64,000 bases of DNA, from contig OZ241994.1 of NCBI GenBank assembly GCA_965204525.1, positions 1,736,001 through 1,800,000 on the forward strand, read 5' to 3'. Shown in pieces: positions 54,668-63,761 of this stretch. The notes under the pieces are model-generated. The model made no database searches. It saw nothing but the letters and a program-made list of their open reading frames with translations, and had not been told where the DNA came from. This DNA is from Bin5 sp965204525 (lineage in GTDB: Bacteria > Chloroflexota > Anaerolineae > Caldilineales > Caldilineaceae). How positions within the stretch are numbered: the stretch's first letter is position 1; each line of letters starts with the position of its first letter. Both the position numbers and the translations under genes were made by a program.

Positions 54668-55625
54668 GCCAACCGCCTGTGCCATTGGCCTGGATATAGG
54701 CGGCACCAAGATCGCGGCCGGGCTTGTCGCCTTCCCACATGGTGCTGTTCTCGCCAGACGGACCATTCCCACGTTGCCGTCGCGAGATGGGAAGGCGGTC
54801 CTCAGCGATGCACTTGCTCTTGCCGAAGCGTTGATGAAGGAGGCAGAGCAAGGGAACCTGCAACTCCTAGGCATCGGCGTAGGCGTGCCCGAACTGGTTG
54901 ATCCGGAAGGGAACATAACCAGTTCGCACTCACTCGACTGGCAGGATATGTCAGTTCAGGCGGAATTCTCCCGTCTGGCCCCGGCAAGTGTCGAGTCGGA
55001 CGTGCGGGCTGGCGCCCTCGCAGAGGCGATGTTTGGCGCTGGTCGTCCCTATAGGCTTTTCGTCTACGTAACGGTTGGAACGGGTATTTCGAGTACTCTG
55101 GTCCAGGATGGTCGACCGTTCGCAGGTGCTCGTGGAAATGCCCTGGTTATGGCCAGCAGTCCGTTCTCGGTGGAATGCAGTTGCTGCGGCGCGGCTCTGA
55201 AGCCCGTACTTGAGGAGTTCGCAAGCGGCCCTGCATTGGTAGCGAGATACAACCGGCACGGTTCGCGGGTAGTGGAAAAGGCAGAGGAGGTAACGGCGGC
55301 AGCCAGAGAAGGCGACCGCGCGGCCGCAATGATTGTAACGAGTTCCGGCGAAGCGCTCGGTAACAGTGTAGGTTTCCTCGTCAACGTAATGGACCCCGAG
55401 GCGATAGTCGTGGGAGGAGGGCTTGGATCGGCAGGCGGGCTGTATTGGGACAGCTTTATAGCCTCAACGAGGGCGCACATCTGGGCGGAGAACAGCCGTA
55501 GGTTGCCGATTGTGCCGGCGGCAATGGGCGCAGATTCAGGAATGATTGGCGCCGCGGCGACCTCATTTGTGAGTTTGGCCAAGTCAGTGCAAGTGAGCCC
55601 AGCCCCAGATATTGACAGAATATGA
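54651..55625 (+). CDS. ROK-family sugar kinase-like protein, degenerate zinc motif
   Basis: A 324-residue ROK-fold protein that would phosphorylate a sugar such as glucose or N-acetylmannosamine. The phosphate loop is IGLDIGGTKIAAGLV and the catalytic Asp region VESDVRAGALAE. YVTVGTGISS and VVGGGLGSAG are also present. The usual GE-x-GH block is missing (GARGNALVMASS), and the zinc site reads CSCCGAAL instead of C-x-C-G-x2-G-C. The start at 54651 overlaps the cupin gene. Activity as a kinase is likely but not assured given these changes. Confidence 0.8.
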   Translation: MAENLEPTACAIGLDIGGTKIAAGLVAFPHGAVLARRTIPTLPSRDGKAVLSDALALAEALMKEAEQGNLQLLGIGVGVPELVDPEGNITSSHSLDWQDMSVQAEFSRLAPASVESDVRAGALAEAMFGAGRPYRLFVYVTVGTGISSTLVQDGRPFAGARGNALVMASSPFSVECSCCGAALKPVLEEFASGPALVARYNRHGSRVVEKAEEVTAAAREGDRAAAMIVTSSGEALGNSVGFLVNVMDPEAIVVGGGLGSAGGLYWDSFIASTRAHIWAENSRRLPIVPAAMGADSGMIGAAATSFVSLAKSVQVSPAPDIDRI

Positions 55626-55661
55626 TGGAGGTGACGATGGTTCGACCTGTCGACAACTTTC

Positions 55662-55695
55662 TCGTAGTCACGCCATAATCGTAGTCACGCCATAA
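55662..55695 (+). repeat. Two perfect 17-bp tandem repeats upstream of the sugar ABC operon
   Basis: TCGTAGTCACGCCATAA occurs twice with no spacer, in the 109-bp gap before the first sugar-binding protein gene (ATG 55735). It could be a double operator, or a slippage duplication. Confidence 0.6.
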
Positions 55696-55734
55696 TTGGA
55701 ACAAGAAGCGAAACACGAGAATCAGGAGGAAATA

Positions 55735-57066
55735 ATGAATAAGCAACTGAGCCGACGTGATTTCCTGCGCCTTTCGGCAACAACGGCCGGCACTGGGCTG
55801 CTTGCCGCCTGTGTCGCACCGGCGGCTGCTCCGGGCGACTCGGGGGCCTCTATGGCCGAAGAGCCGCTCGAGATCAGACTGGCTGAGGGTAGTTGGGTCG
55901 GTCCTGAAGGAATTGCGTTCTGGACCGACGAGATCATCCCCTCTTTCGAAGAAGAGCAACCCAACATCAACGTGACATTCGAGAACGCCGAGTCGCCCGA
56001 CTATGCTGATAAGCTCTACACGCAGTCGGTGGCCGGGGACGCACCGGATGTCATGTTCATCTGGGGAGGCATCAACTATAATCTGATGCAAAAGGGCCAG
56101 CTGCTGCAGCTGGATGATTACTTCGACAGCGAAGATTTGGAGGATTTCTACCCCGCCAAACTCGATGCCCACCTGCTGGACGGGAAACTGTACGGGATGC
56201 CCAAGTATGTTTCGACGGCAGCGGTGGCCTACAATAAGGACATCCTCGACGAGGCCGGCGTAGACTACCCCGATGGCACGTGGACCTGGGTCGATTACCT
56301 GGCAGCCTACGAGGCGACGACAATGCCCGACGACGACGGCAACATCGTCAAGTGGGGCAACTACATGAACTACAGAATACTGGAGCACTACGTCTGGATG
56401 AACGGTGGCGAGTGGATGAACGCTCCCCTTTTCGGCACCAAATGCCTGCTGGACAGTGCAGAGGCCCTGGAGGCGCTCCAGTTCAACTACGACCAAGTAT
56501 TTGGCAGCAACCCGGTCTCCCCGGTCGCCGGTACGATTCCCGAGGTGGGCTGGCACAACATCTTCTCGACCGGCAAAGTGGCGTTCGCTGAATCCCACAG
56601 TTGGACGGTCACGAACTACATCCGCGAGAACGACTTCAATTGGGACTTCACCGATCTGCCGCTATCCCCAAGTGGAGGCAAAGCCGGAATCACGTTCGCC
56701 GACGGCTATGGCGTCGCCAAGTTGACGAAGGAGCCGGACGCGGCGGTTGAATTGGTGAGGTTCCTGACCGGCCCGAAAGCACAGAGGGCGATGGCGCTCG
56801 GCATCGTTGGCCTGCAGCCGACCCGTCGCAGCGTCGCAGGGGAAGCCTGGGACGTGGAATCGATGGGCGCGCAAGCCGGCTTTGATGTCGCCGCATTCTC
56901 CCGCATCATGGATCACGCACGGCTCGATCCGGCCTTCCAGGAAAATGAGAAGGTCAACTCGGAAATCTTCTCTCCGATCTGGGAACGGATCTGGGTAACA
57001 AATGAGCTCGGCCTAGAAGAAGGCGTCAATTTAATCGTGCAGCGAATCGATGAGCTTTTTGCCTGA
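55735..57066 (+). CDS. Sugar ABC transporter substrate-binding lipoprotein (family 1), copy 1
   Basis: An exported solute-binding protein of 443 residues of the maltose/multiple-sugar type. The N-terminus has a twin-arginine motif (SRRDFLRLS) and then a lipobox ending LLAAC near residue 23, so it is probably a Tat-exported lipoprotein. SYADKLYTQ-like and DAPDVMFIWG segments are typical of the first lobe, and GKVAFAESHSWTV of the hinge. AGGAGG lies before ATG 55735. It is closely related to the next binding protein. Confidence 0.93.
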   Translation: MNKQLSRRDFLRLSATTAGTGLLAACVAPAAAPGDSGASMAEEPLEIRLAEGSWVGPEGIAFWTDEIIPSFEEEQPNINVTFENAESPDYADKLYTQSVAGDAPDVMFIWGGINYNLMQKGQLLQLDDYFDSEDLEDFYPAKLDAHLLDGKLYGMPKYVSTAAVAYNKDILDEAGVDYPDGTWTWVDYLAAYEATTMPDDDGNIVKWGNYMNYRILEHYVWMNGGEWMNAPLFGTKCLLDSAEALEALQFNYDQVFGSNPVSPVAGTIPEVGWHNIFSTGKVAFAESHSWTVTNYIRENDFNWDFTDLPLSPSGGKAGITFADGYGVAKLTKEPDAAVELVRFLTGPKAQRAMALGIVGLQPTRRSVAGEAWDVESMGAQAGFDVAAFSRIMDHARLDPAFQENEKVNSEIFSPIWERIWVTNELGLEEGVNLIVQRIDELFA

Positions 57067-57078
57067 TCGCATGACGGC

Positions 57079-57110
57079 CTGTCAGGCAAAAAAATGTGTA
57101 GGCCTGACAG
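57079..57110 (+). terminator. Hairpin after the first sugar-binding protein gene
   Basis: CTGTCAGGC (57079-57087) pairs perfectly with GCCTGACAG (57102-57110) across a 14-nt A-rich loop, 12 bp after the stop. There is no U tract after it. Such hairpins often protect a highly expressed binding-protein mRNA from decay. Confidence 0.5.
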
Positions 57111-57461
57111 ATTGAGCACGTCTCGATCCAGTAAGAGGTTTGGGCCAAGCCGGCGTGTTGCCTTCCGCACTCGGCGAGCCAAGAAACCAGGCAGACAATA
57201 GGTTGGCTTGGCCTGAACAAAGCGCACGGACGCATCCCCTGAACCGGAAAGGTCGCATCGCTTTTATCCGGGCCTCGGAGAATGATTCTTGGCGACATGC
57301 CGCCAACATTCCTCTTGGCGTCGGTCCACTTGTCAGGAGGAAAAGGGTCCGAGGCAGATTCGCGAATTGACCTGGAGAAGCAGAGCGCCAATGAGGTGAG
57401 TAAGGGCGGACAGCCTACGGCTCTGACGGCAGCTTCCCATAAATGCACCAGGAGAAAAAAA
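57111..57461. other. Intergenic gap between the two sugar-binding protein genes
   Basis: About 350 bp with no convincing gene. The open frame running into the second binding protein from 57282 lacks conserved sequence before ATG 57462. I see no clear promoter. Confidence 0.5.
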
Positions 57462-58793
57462 ATGACCTTGCGAATGAATCGACGCGATGTTCTGCGTTTG
57501 TCGGCAGCGACGGCCGGGGGCGGCCTGCTTGCGGCTTGTGTCGCCCCTGCACCGGGTGCGGAAGAAGCTGGCGGCTCAATGGCCGGGGAGCCTATCGAGA
57601 TCAGACTGGCTGAGGGTAGCTGGGTCGGTCCGGAAGGCATCGCGTTCTGGACGGACGAAATCATCCCCAGTTTCGAGGAAGAGAATCCCGGTATCAGTGT
57701 CACCTTCGAGAATGCAGAATCGCCGGATTATGCCGACAAACTCTACACGCAGGCGGTGGCCGGCGATTCCCCCGATGTCATGTTTGTATGGGACAACATC
57801 AACTATAACCTGTTGCAGAAGGGCCAGTTGATGCAGCTGGACGATTATTTCGACAGCGATTACCTGGAGGACTTCTATCCCGCCCTGGTCAAGGCCCATC
57901 TCTTGGACGGACAGTTGTTCGGAATCCCCAAGTATGTATCGACGGTGGTGATGGCATATAACAAAGATATCCTGGATGAGTCCGGGGTCGATCATCCCGA
58001 TGGAACCTGGACCTGGGACGACTACCAAGCGGCATACGAGGCAACGACCAAGCGCGATGACAGTGGTAACATCGTCCAGTGGGGAAACTATGTGGCCCAG
58101 GGGTATATTCAACACTACGTCTGGATGAATGGCGGCGAGTGGATGAACGGCGAGATCTTCGGTACGCAATGCTTGCTGAACAGCGAAGAGGCCTTGGAGG
58201 GTCTCAGGTTCAACCACGACCAGATTTACGGTGATAATCCGGTGGCACCAGTTGCCGGCTCGATTCCTGAGATGGGCTGGTGGAACGTCTTTTCAAGTGG
58301 CAAAGTGGCGTTCACGGAATCTCACAGCTGGACAGTCACCAACTACATTAGGGAGAACGACTTTGCCTGGGACTTCACAGATCTTCCCACGGCGCGCGAT
58401 GGCGTAAAGGCAGGCCTCACCTTCTGCAATGGCTACGTCATTGCCAAGAAGACGGAAGAGCCCGATGCATCTGTCCAGTTGGTGGAATTCCTGACCTCGC
58501 CAGAGGCTGAAGAAGTAATGGCGTTGAGCATTGTCGGCTTGCAGCCTGCACGGCGGAGCGTGGCCGGTGACGCCTGGGACGTGGAATCGATGGGTGCGGA
58601 GGCCGGCTATGATGTGGCGGCTTTCTCCCGGATCATGGATCATACGCGCTTGAATCCTTCTTTCCAGGAAAACGAGAAGGTCAACTCGGAGGTTTTCACT
58701 CCTATTTGGGAGCAGATATGGGTTACCGGCGAAATAGGCCTGGAGGAAGGCGTGAATCTGATCGTGGAGCGTATCGACGAGATTTTTGCCTAA
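57462..58793 (+). CDS. Sugar ABC transporter substrate-binding lipoprotein (family 1), copy 2
   Basis: A 443-residue paralogue of the previous binding protein, highly similar throughout (EIRLAEGSWVGPEG and PDVMFVWDNINYNLLQKG, for example). It keeps the twin-arginine signal (NRRDVLRLS) and a lipobox (LLAAC). The start at 57462 has AGGAG about 8 nt upstream. The shared permeases lie directly downstream, so both proteins could feed one channel. Confidence 0.93.
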   Translation: MTLRMNRRDVLRLSAATAGGGLLAACVAPAPGAEEAGGSMAGEPIEIRLAEGSWVGPEGIAFWTDEIIPSFEEENPGISVTFENAESPDYADKLYTQAVAGDSPDVMFVWDNINYNLLQKGQLMQLDDYFDSDYLEDFYPALVKAHLLDGQLFGIPKYVSTVVMAYNKDILDESGVDHPDGTWTWDDYQAAYEATTKRDDSGNIVQWGNYVAQGYIQHYVWMNGGEWMNGEIFGTQCLLNSEEALEGLRFNHDQIYGDNPVAPVAGSIPEMGWWNVFSSGKVAFTESHSWTVTNYIRENDFAWDFTDLPTARDGVKAGLTFCNGYVIAKKTEEPDASVQLVEFLTSPEAEEVMALSIVGLQPARRSVAGDAWDVESMGAEAGYDVAAFSRIMDHTRLNPSFQENEKVNSEVFTPIWEQIWVTGEIGLEEGVNLIVERIDEIFA

Positions 58794-58916
58794 CCAAAAT
58801 GAGTATTCGAAAGTGAGAGCGAGGAGCGAGGAAATCTGAGATATGTGTCTCACCCGACAGAGAATTCATTCGCCTCCTCGTTCTCATGACTTGAGACCAG
58901 AAGGTGGATCGTTCAG

Positions 58917-59897
58917 ATGAGCGCGCAGGCACAGAGCGGCCGATCTCCTCTATCCAGATATTTTTTGGCCAGTGTCTGGTCGCGCCGCTCGCTTCGCCAG
59001 AAAGAGGAGCTAATCGCTTACCTGCTTGTTTCTCCTTGGGTAGTTGGATTCCTGGCGTTCATTCTCGGTCCGATGCTAACCTCTCTTGGTCTGAGTTTCA
59101 CCGAAACCGACCTGTTTACGCTCGAGTTTGTGGGGTTTGAGAACTACACCAAGCTCCTCTCCTTTGACACGACGCGAACGCTTTTCTGGACAACGCTTTA
59201 CAACACGGCCTATTACGTCTTCCTCAGTATCCCTCTGACGATCAGCGTTGGATTCTTCATCGCCGTTCTGCTCAACCAGAACATCTCCGGGCAGCCCACC
59301 TACCGGGTCGTATACTATCTGCCTGCAGTTATTCCCGGCATCGCGACATCGTTGCTGTGGCTGTGGCTATTTCAACCGGAGTTCGGGCTGATCAACTGGG
59401 CGCTCTCGCTGGTCGGAATTGAAGGGCCGCGCTGGCTGTTCGACAGGAGTACGGCCAAGATGGCCCTGGTTCTGATGAGCGTGTGGGGCGCGGGTTCTAA
59501 TATGCTCATCTTCCTGGCTGGGCTGCAGGGCATCCCTACCGAACTGTATGAAGCCGCGACCATTGACGGGGCCGGCATTTGGCGACGCTTCCGCAGTATT
59601 ACGATTCCGATGATCAGTCCGACATTGTTCTTTGTGGTGGTCACGCAGATCATCTGGTCATCACAGGTATTCACCAACGTCTACGTGATGACCGAGGGAA
59701 AAGGTGGACCTGCCAACGCCACGCTCATGATGGTCCTATATCTGTATCAGGTGGCTTTTCGGCAGTATCGAATGGGGTATGCCAGCGCCTATGCCTGGAT
59801 CTTCTTCCTGATCCTCCTGGTCTTCACGCTCTTGCTCTTCCGATCGTCTAAGGCTTGGGTCTACTATGAGACAGAGATCGGGGGGCAGAGGACATGA
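58917..59897 (+). CDS. Sugar ABC transporter permease (MalF/UgpA type)
   Basis: An inner-membrane protein of 326 residues with six predicted helices. It has family sequences LLVSPWVVGFLAFILGP, YLPAVIPGIATSLLW and the EAA loop PTELYEAATIDGAGIWRRF, which contacts the ATPase. It overlaps the next permease by four bases (ATGA). No ATPase gene is nearby; as in many such operons, a shared MsmK/UgpC-like ATPase encoded elsewhere probably powers it. Confidence 0.94.
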   Translation: MSAQAQSGRSPLSRYFLASVWSRRSLRQKEELIAYLLVSPWVVGFLAFILGPMLTSLGLSFTETDLFTLEFVGFENYTKLLSFDTTRTLFWTTLYNTAYYVFLSIPLTISVGFFIAVLLNQNISGQPTYRVVYYLPAVIPGIATSLLWLWLFQPEFGLINWALSLVGIEGPRWLFDRSTAKMALVLMSVWGAGSNMLIFLAGLQGIPTELYEAATIDGAGIWRRFRSITIPMISPTLFFVVVTQIIWSSQVFTNVYVMTEGKGGPANATLMMVLYLYQVAFRQYRMGYASAYAWIFFLILLVFTLLLFRSSKAWVYYETEIGGQRT

Positions 59898-60772
59898 GTG
59901 GCGCGGCAATTGGAATCGGGTCTTCGCGTGCAAGCGTAAGGCGAAGCCAGAGAACGCAATCAGTTCTGATCCATGTTGTACTCATTGCCGGGGGGATAAT
60001 TGTCATGGTTCCCCTGGCTTGGATGCTCTCCACCTCCCTCAAGCCTCCTCACCAGATTACCAAGTTCCCGCCGATATGGATTCCGGACCCGTTTGTGTGG
60101 TCGAATTACGTTCGGGCGGTTACGATTTTCCCAGTATCGTTCTTGGTGTTTGTTCGCAACTCGATGTACATGAGTCTCATGATCACGCTGGGAACAGTAC
60201 TTTCCAATGCGATTGTTGCGTTTGCCTTCGCCCGGTTGAGCTTTCGAGGAAGCCGCGTCCTGTTTATCATCGTGCTGAGTACGATGATGCTGCCTCAGCA
60301 GGTAACGATGATCCCTCTCTTTATTCTGTTTTCCCACTTCGGTTGGATCAACACGTACAACCCCCTGATCGTCCCGCACTTTTTCGCCAACGCTTATTTT
60401 GTATTCCTGCTTCGCCAGTTCTATACCACGATCCCGCGCGAGCTGGACGATGCCGCACGGATCGACGGCTGCGGGGTGATTGGGCTGTTTCTGCGCATTT
60501 TGTTGCCGTTGAGCAAGCCCGCGCTGGGCATCACCGCGATTTTCGCTTTCACCTGGGCGTGGAATGAATTTCTGGGGCCTCTTATTTATTTGAGCCGGAT
60601 GGAGACCTTTCCGCTTGCGATCGCGCTCTCGTTTCTGCGCGCCGCGCATGGAGTGTTGTGGTCCGAGCTGATGGTTGTTTCCTTCATTGCAATGCTGCCG
60701 CCCGTGCTCCTGTTCTTTGTAGCGCAGAAGCATTACATCCAGGGCATTGTCATTACGGGCGTAAAAGGGTAG
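59894..60772 (+). CDS. Sugar ABC transporter permease (MalG/UgpE type)
   Basis: A 292-residue inner-membrane partner with six helices. Landmarks are VPLAWMLSTSLKPP near the first helix, the ATMMLPQQVTM-like segment, and the EAA loop PRELDDAARIDGCGVIGLF. The start at 59894 overlaps the MalF-like stop, consistent with coupled translation and 1:1 assembly. Confidence 0.94.
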   Translation: MSGAAIGIGSSRASVRRSQRTQSVLIHVVLIAGGIIVMVPLAWMLSTSLKPPHQITKFPPIWIPDPFVWSNYVRAVTIFPVSFLVFVRNSMYMSLMITLGTVLSNAIVAFAFARLSFRGSRVLFIIVLSTMMLPQQVTMIPLFILFSHFGWINTYNPLIVPHFFANAYFVFLLRQFYTTIPRELDDAARIDGCGVIGLFLRILLPLSKPALGITAIFAFTWAWNEFLGPLIYLSRMETFPLAIALSFLRAAHGVLWSELMVVSFIAMLPPVLLFFVAQKHYIQGIVITGVKG

Positions 60773-60820
60773 CACTCCAGTCCTTCAACTCTTACAACTC
60801 CTACCGGAAAGGAACCGAAG

Positions 60821-62290
60821 ATGATCTTCAAACCCAGCATTGTCGCGCGAATGTGGGATACCTGGCTCTACTACCATGGGGGCAAACATTATCTGTTTTA
60901 TCTGCACAACACGCGCGCCGACGTACGCTGGGACGGCATGAGTGTGGCCGTTTCCGATGACGGCGTTCATTTTGACGATCACGGGCCCATTATTCATAAG
61001 GCGGACGACGCGGTCTGGCTGGGCACCGGCATGGTCTGGCGGGTGGGGGAGAAGTTCATGCTCAACTTTTCCGAGGAACGCGCCGGCATCCAGGAGATTT
61101 TCTTTGCCGAGTCCGATGATTTGCTGCACTGGACGCGCCTGCCGGATGAGGAGTACATTTGCCGGGCTGATTCGCGCTGGTACGCCGTCGATTCTACTTT
61201 CACCAGGCCACGCTGGGACTGCATCTGGGCGTTGCCACGCGAGGAGGGAGAAGGTTACATCGGCTTCCTGACGGCGGTGGCGCGACAGGGCCCTGCCGGG
61301 CTGCGGGGAACGGCCGGCTGCGTGGTCTCGGACGACGGCCGCCACTTCCGAGCCGCGCCGCCGGTGATAGAAACTGGCGTATGGGGCGACCGAGTCGAAG
61401 TCGGCGCGGTCGAGAAGTTCGGCGACCGTTACTACATGCTCCTGGGGGTCGGCGCCGCCCCGTTGGGGGCCCGCCAGGGTTCGCGGCTTCCGGCCGGCGA
61501 GGGTGGGATGTTTGTACTGAATTCGGATTCTCAGGCCGGGCCCTTTGAAGCCGACCTTGACCAGGCCCCGTTCCTGAGCAGCAGCCCCATTCTCTACACT
61601 TATTTTGCGCGCTTCTACCGCTGCGGCGACGAGCTACTGCTCAACCACCACACCGTGCCGCGCAGCGGGCACGCAGGCCCCGAGGACATCTATTTCTCGC
61701 CCTTGAAGTCGCTGCAGCAGGACGACGCAGGCATATTGAGTCTGCACTGGTGGCCGGGCAACGATGCTCTGAAAGGACGGGAATTGCCTGTCGTTCTCGA
61801 AGGCTGCCAGCTGTACGGCCTGCAAGACGACGCCTGTATACTGTCAGCCGGGAAGGCGCAGATTGGGGCGGCATCTGGGGGTCTGGCCATCTTGCCGGTG
61901 AAGTACGACACCGCGCGGGGCGTCATCCTCGAAGCGGAGTTGACGCGCCACAGCTCTGAGGCGTTGCTCAAAGGGGCTGGCACTTTTATTGAAGGGGAGT
62001 CGGTAAACGAGGGGACGCTGTTGTTGGCGCAGAGCGACGGTCAGGTGGAGGTCGGCCGATACGACGGCTATTCGTTCAAGCCGCAGGACCGCAAACCGTA
62101 CCGCCAGCTTGCTGACCAGCCGGCGCGCTGGCGGCTCCTGTTGCGCGACGCGCATGTGGAGCTTTACATCAACGACGAGCACATCCAGTGCTACACGATG
62201 GACCATCAGCCCGGCGGCCGGCTGGGCTTCGCGGTCGAGGCTGGCAGCGCGACGGTCAGCAATGTCCAGGCCTGGGAGATGTCCCTTTAG
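60821..62290 (+). CDS. GH32/GH43-like beta-propeller glycosidase-type protein
   Basis: A 489-residue cytoplasmic protein with a five-bladed propeller pattern followed by a C-terminal beta-sandwich (from about residue 340, ending LYINDEHIQCYTMDHQPGGR), the layout of GH32 invertase-like enzymes. VRWDGMSVAVSDDGVHF and VDSTFTRPRWDCIW are propeller blades. The canonical WMNDPNG motif of GH32 is not seen, so catalysis is uncertain. It begins 48 bp after the permeases and probably processes the imported sugar. Confidence 0.72.
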   Translation: MIFKPSIVARMWDTWLYYHGGKHYLFYLHNTRADVRWDGMSVAVSDDGVHFDDHGPIIHKADDAVWLGTGMVWRVGEKFMLNFSEERAGIQEIFFAESDDLLHWTRLPDEEYICRADSRWYAVDSTFTRPRWDCIWALPREEGEGYIGFLTAVARQGPAGLRGTAGCVVSDDGRHFRAAPPVIETGVWGDRVEVGAVEKFGDRYYMLLGVGAAPLGARQGSRLPAGEGGMFVLNSDSQAGPFEADLDQAPFLSSSPILYTYFARFYRCGDELLLNHHTVPRSGHAGPEDIYFSPLKSLQQDDAGILSLHWWPGNDALKGRELPVVLEGCQLYGLQDDACILSAGKAQIGAASGGLAILPVKYDTARGVILEAELTRHSSEALLKGAGTFIEGESVNEGTLLLAQSDGQVEVGRYDGYSFKPQDRKPYRQLADQPARWRLLLRDAHVELYINDEHIQCYTMDHQPGGRLGFAVEAGSATVSNVQAWEMSL

Positions 62291-62314
62291 GGCGCACTAA
62301 TCAGCCCGGGCCGT

Positions 62315-63682
62315 TTAGTCGGCGGTCAATATCACACAGCTGAACGCCCAGCAGCGCCACTCAACGTTGTCGAAGTTGCTCAGCTTCAGACGCAGTCTGT
62401 TTTCGCCCTGACGTAGAGTGACGGGGACCTCGTTGACTGCAAAGCCGTTATCGTGCCTCAAAGTGGCGATGAGTTCGTCGTTGACCCACACTCTCATCCA
62501 ATCATCGAAGCCAAGTCGCAGCACTGCCTGCTTTTCCGACTGGGCAGTAATAGCAGTTTCGGCGTAGGCGGCGGCGTCAGCCGGCTGTGTGCCCGTGTTG
62601 CCGGTGGCGTCGCGGCGAAACCAGCGGGAAAGGTCAATCCAGGTAAGTTCCGGCGCTGTTTTCACTGCGGCCAAGTGACGCCCTCCCCACTCCCATTCGG
62701 CCGGCCATTCTTCTTCAGGCTTTTGCGGAAATTCGGCGCGCTCAAAGTCTTGCCACGTCTGGCAGTCAAACGGCCCCGAAAGTGTCCACTTCGCCGGCAT
62801 TTCCACTGCCGGCGCGTCGCTCCCTGCCATTTTGTAGTAGAACAGGACACTTTCCATGTCGTTGGCGCGTGTGCCGAAGCGCAGCGACAGTGATGAGTTG
62901 AAGGTTACGCTGTCGGCGCCAAAGAAGCGATAGGCGACGACCTGTGAACAGTCTGCGTCCAGCCCAACAACATGGGGTGCGCCCGTCCACGCGCTCATTT
63001 CCGGGTACATGCCGAAGGAGTGGCCGAACAGGTCCTCGCTGCCTATCCCTCGCAAGACATGGGGGTTGGTTTCGCCGTCTATCAGCCAGGTATCGCCGCC
63101 CGTATGCCAGATCATGTCGCGGTAGTCATGGCGCTGGACGGCGTGAAAGAGGCCGGCTACGAATCCGCTGCCAAGGATAGCGCCGAGCAGCGTTGTGCCG
63201 AGCGGCTCGGCTGGATTCTCCTGCGTGAATTGAGCATGCAGCCGGTAGGGTGTGAGCGATACTTGCCTATCGTACCTTTGCCAGTTGACCATTGACCAGA
63301 CGGAGGTGGCAAACTGTCCGGTGTTACGCAGCGTGATACGGCACGAATTCTGGAAAGGGAGCGGAAAGTAGGCGTTGTAGCCATTTTTGGGCAGGAGCTT
63401 GAGCGGCGCAGACTCGATGCGATAGGGGTCTTTTCCCAGTAGGACGCCAAAGAACTGGTGCAGCTTCATCCTTACTTGGGGTTGCACGCCGTCGCAGGAT
63501 ATTTCAAGGTCGAGAACATCAGGCGTTTTGCTGGTAATCCAGAAGTGTCGGACGCAGCCAGGGCCTTGTGCGCGCAGGAGGTCAACCGCCTGGCCCGGGT
63601 CCAGATCGACACGTGTCGTAGCGCGATGGGAAGTATAGTCGGCTGGAAGTTGAATCAGAGGGAACACCGGATCGGTGTGCAA
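62315..63682 (-). CDS. GH172 (DUF2961) family glycosidase-like protein
   Basis: A 455-residue protein of the DUF2961 family, now partly classed as GH172 (difructose anhydride hydrolases and D-arabinan-active enzymes). The jelly-roll core has GPGCVRHFWIT, a GYNAYFPLPF block, and GIGSEDLFGHSFG with the probable catalytic Glu. A C-terminal beta-domain (about 335-455) looks like a carbohydrate-binding extension. The start is TTG 63682 behind AGGAGG (63688-63693), and an upstream ATG meets a stop. It converges on the propeller gene. Confidence 0.85.
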   Translation of the reverse strand: MHTDPVFPLIQLPADYTSHRATTRVDLDPGQAVDLLRAQGPGCVRHFWITSKTPDVLDLEISCDGVQPQVRMKLHQFFGVLLGKDPYRIESAPLKLLPKNGYNAYFPLPFQNSCRITLRNTGQFATSVWSMVNWQRYDRQVSLTPYRLHAQFTQENPAEPLGTTLLGAILGSGFVAGLFHAVQRHDYRDMIWHTGGDTWLIDGETNPHVLRGIGSEDLFGHSFGMYPEMSAWTGAPHVVGLDADCSQVVAYRFFGADSVTFNSSLSLRFGTRANDMESVLFYYKMAGSDAPAVEMPAKWTLSGPFDCQTWQDFERAEFPQKPEEEWPAEWEWGGRHLAAVKTAPELTWIDLSRWFRRDATGNTGTQPADAAAYAETAITAQSEKQAVLRLGFDDWMRVWVNDELIATLRHDNGFAVNEVPVTLRQGENRLRLKLSNFDNVEWRCWAFSCVILTAD

Positions 63683-63761
63683 GGCTACCTCCTCGTCCTG
63701 CCCATGCAGGATGCTTTTGTGATCGCCTGATTTGTCTTATTTTCGGGAGTTCGGCGTGGGG

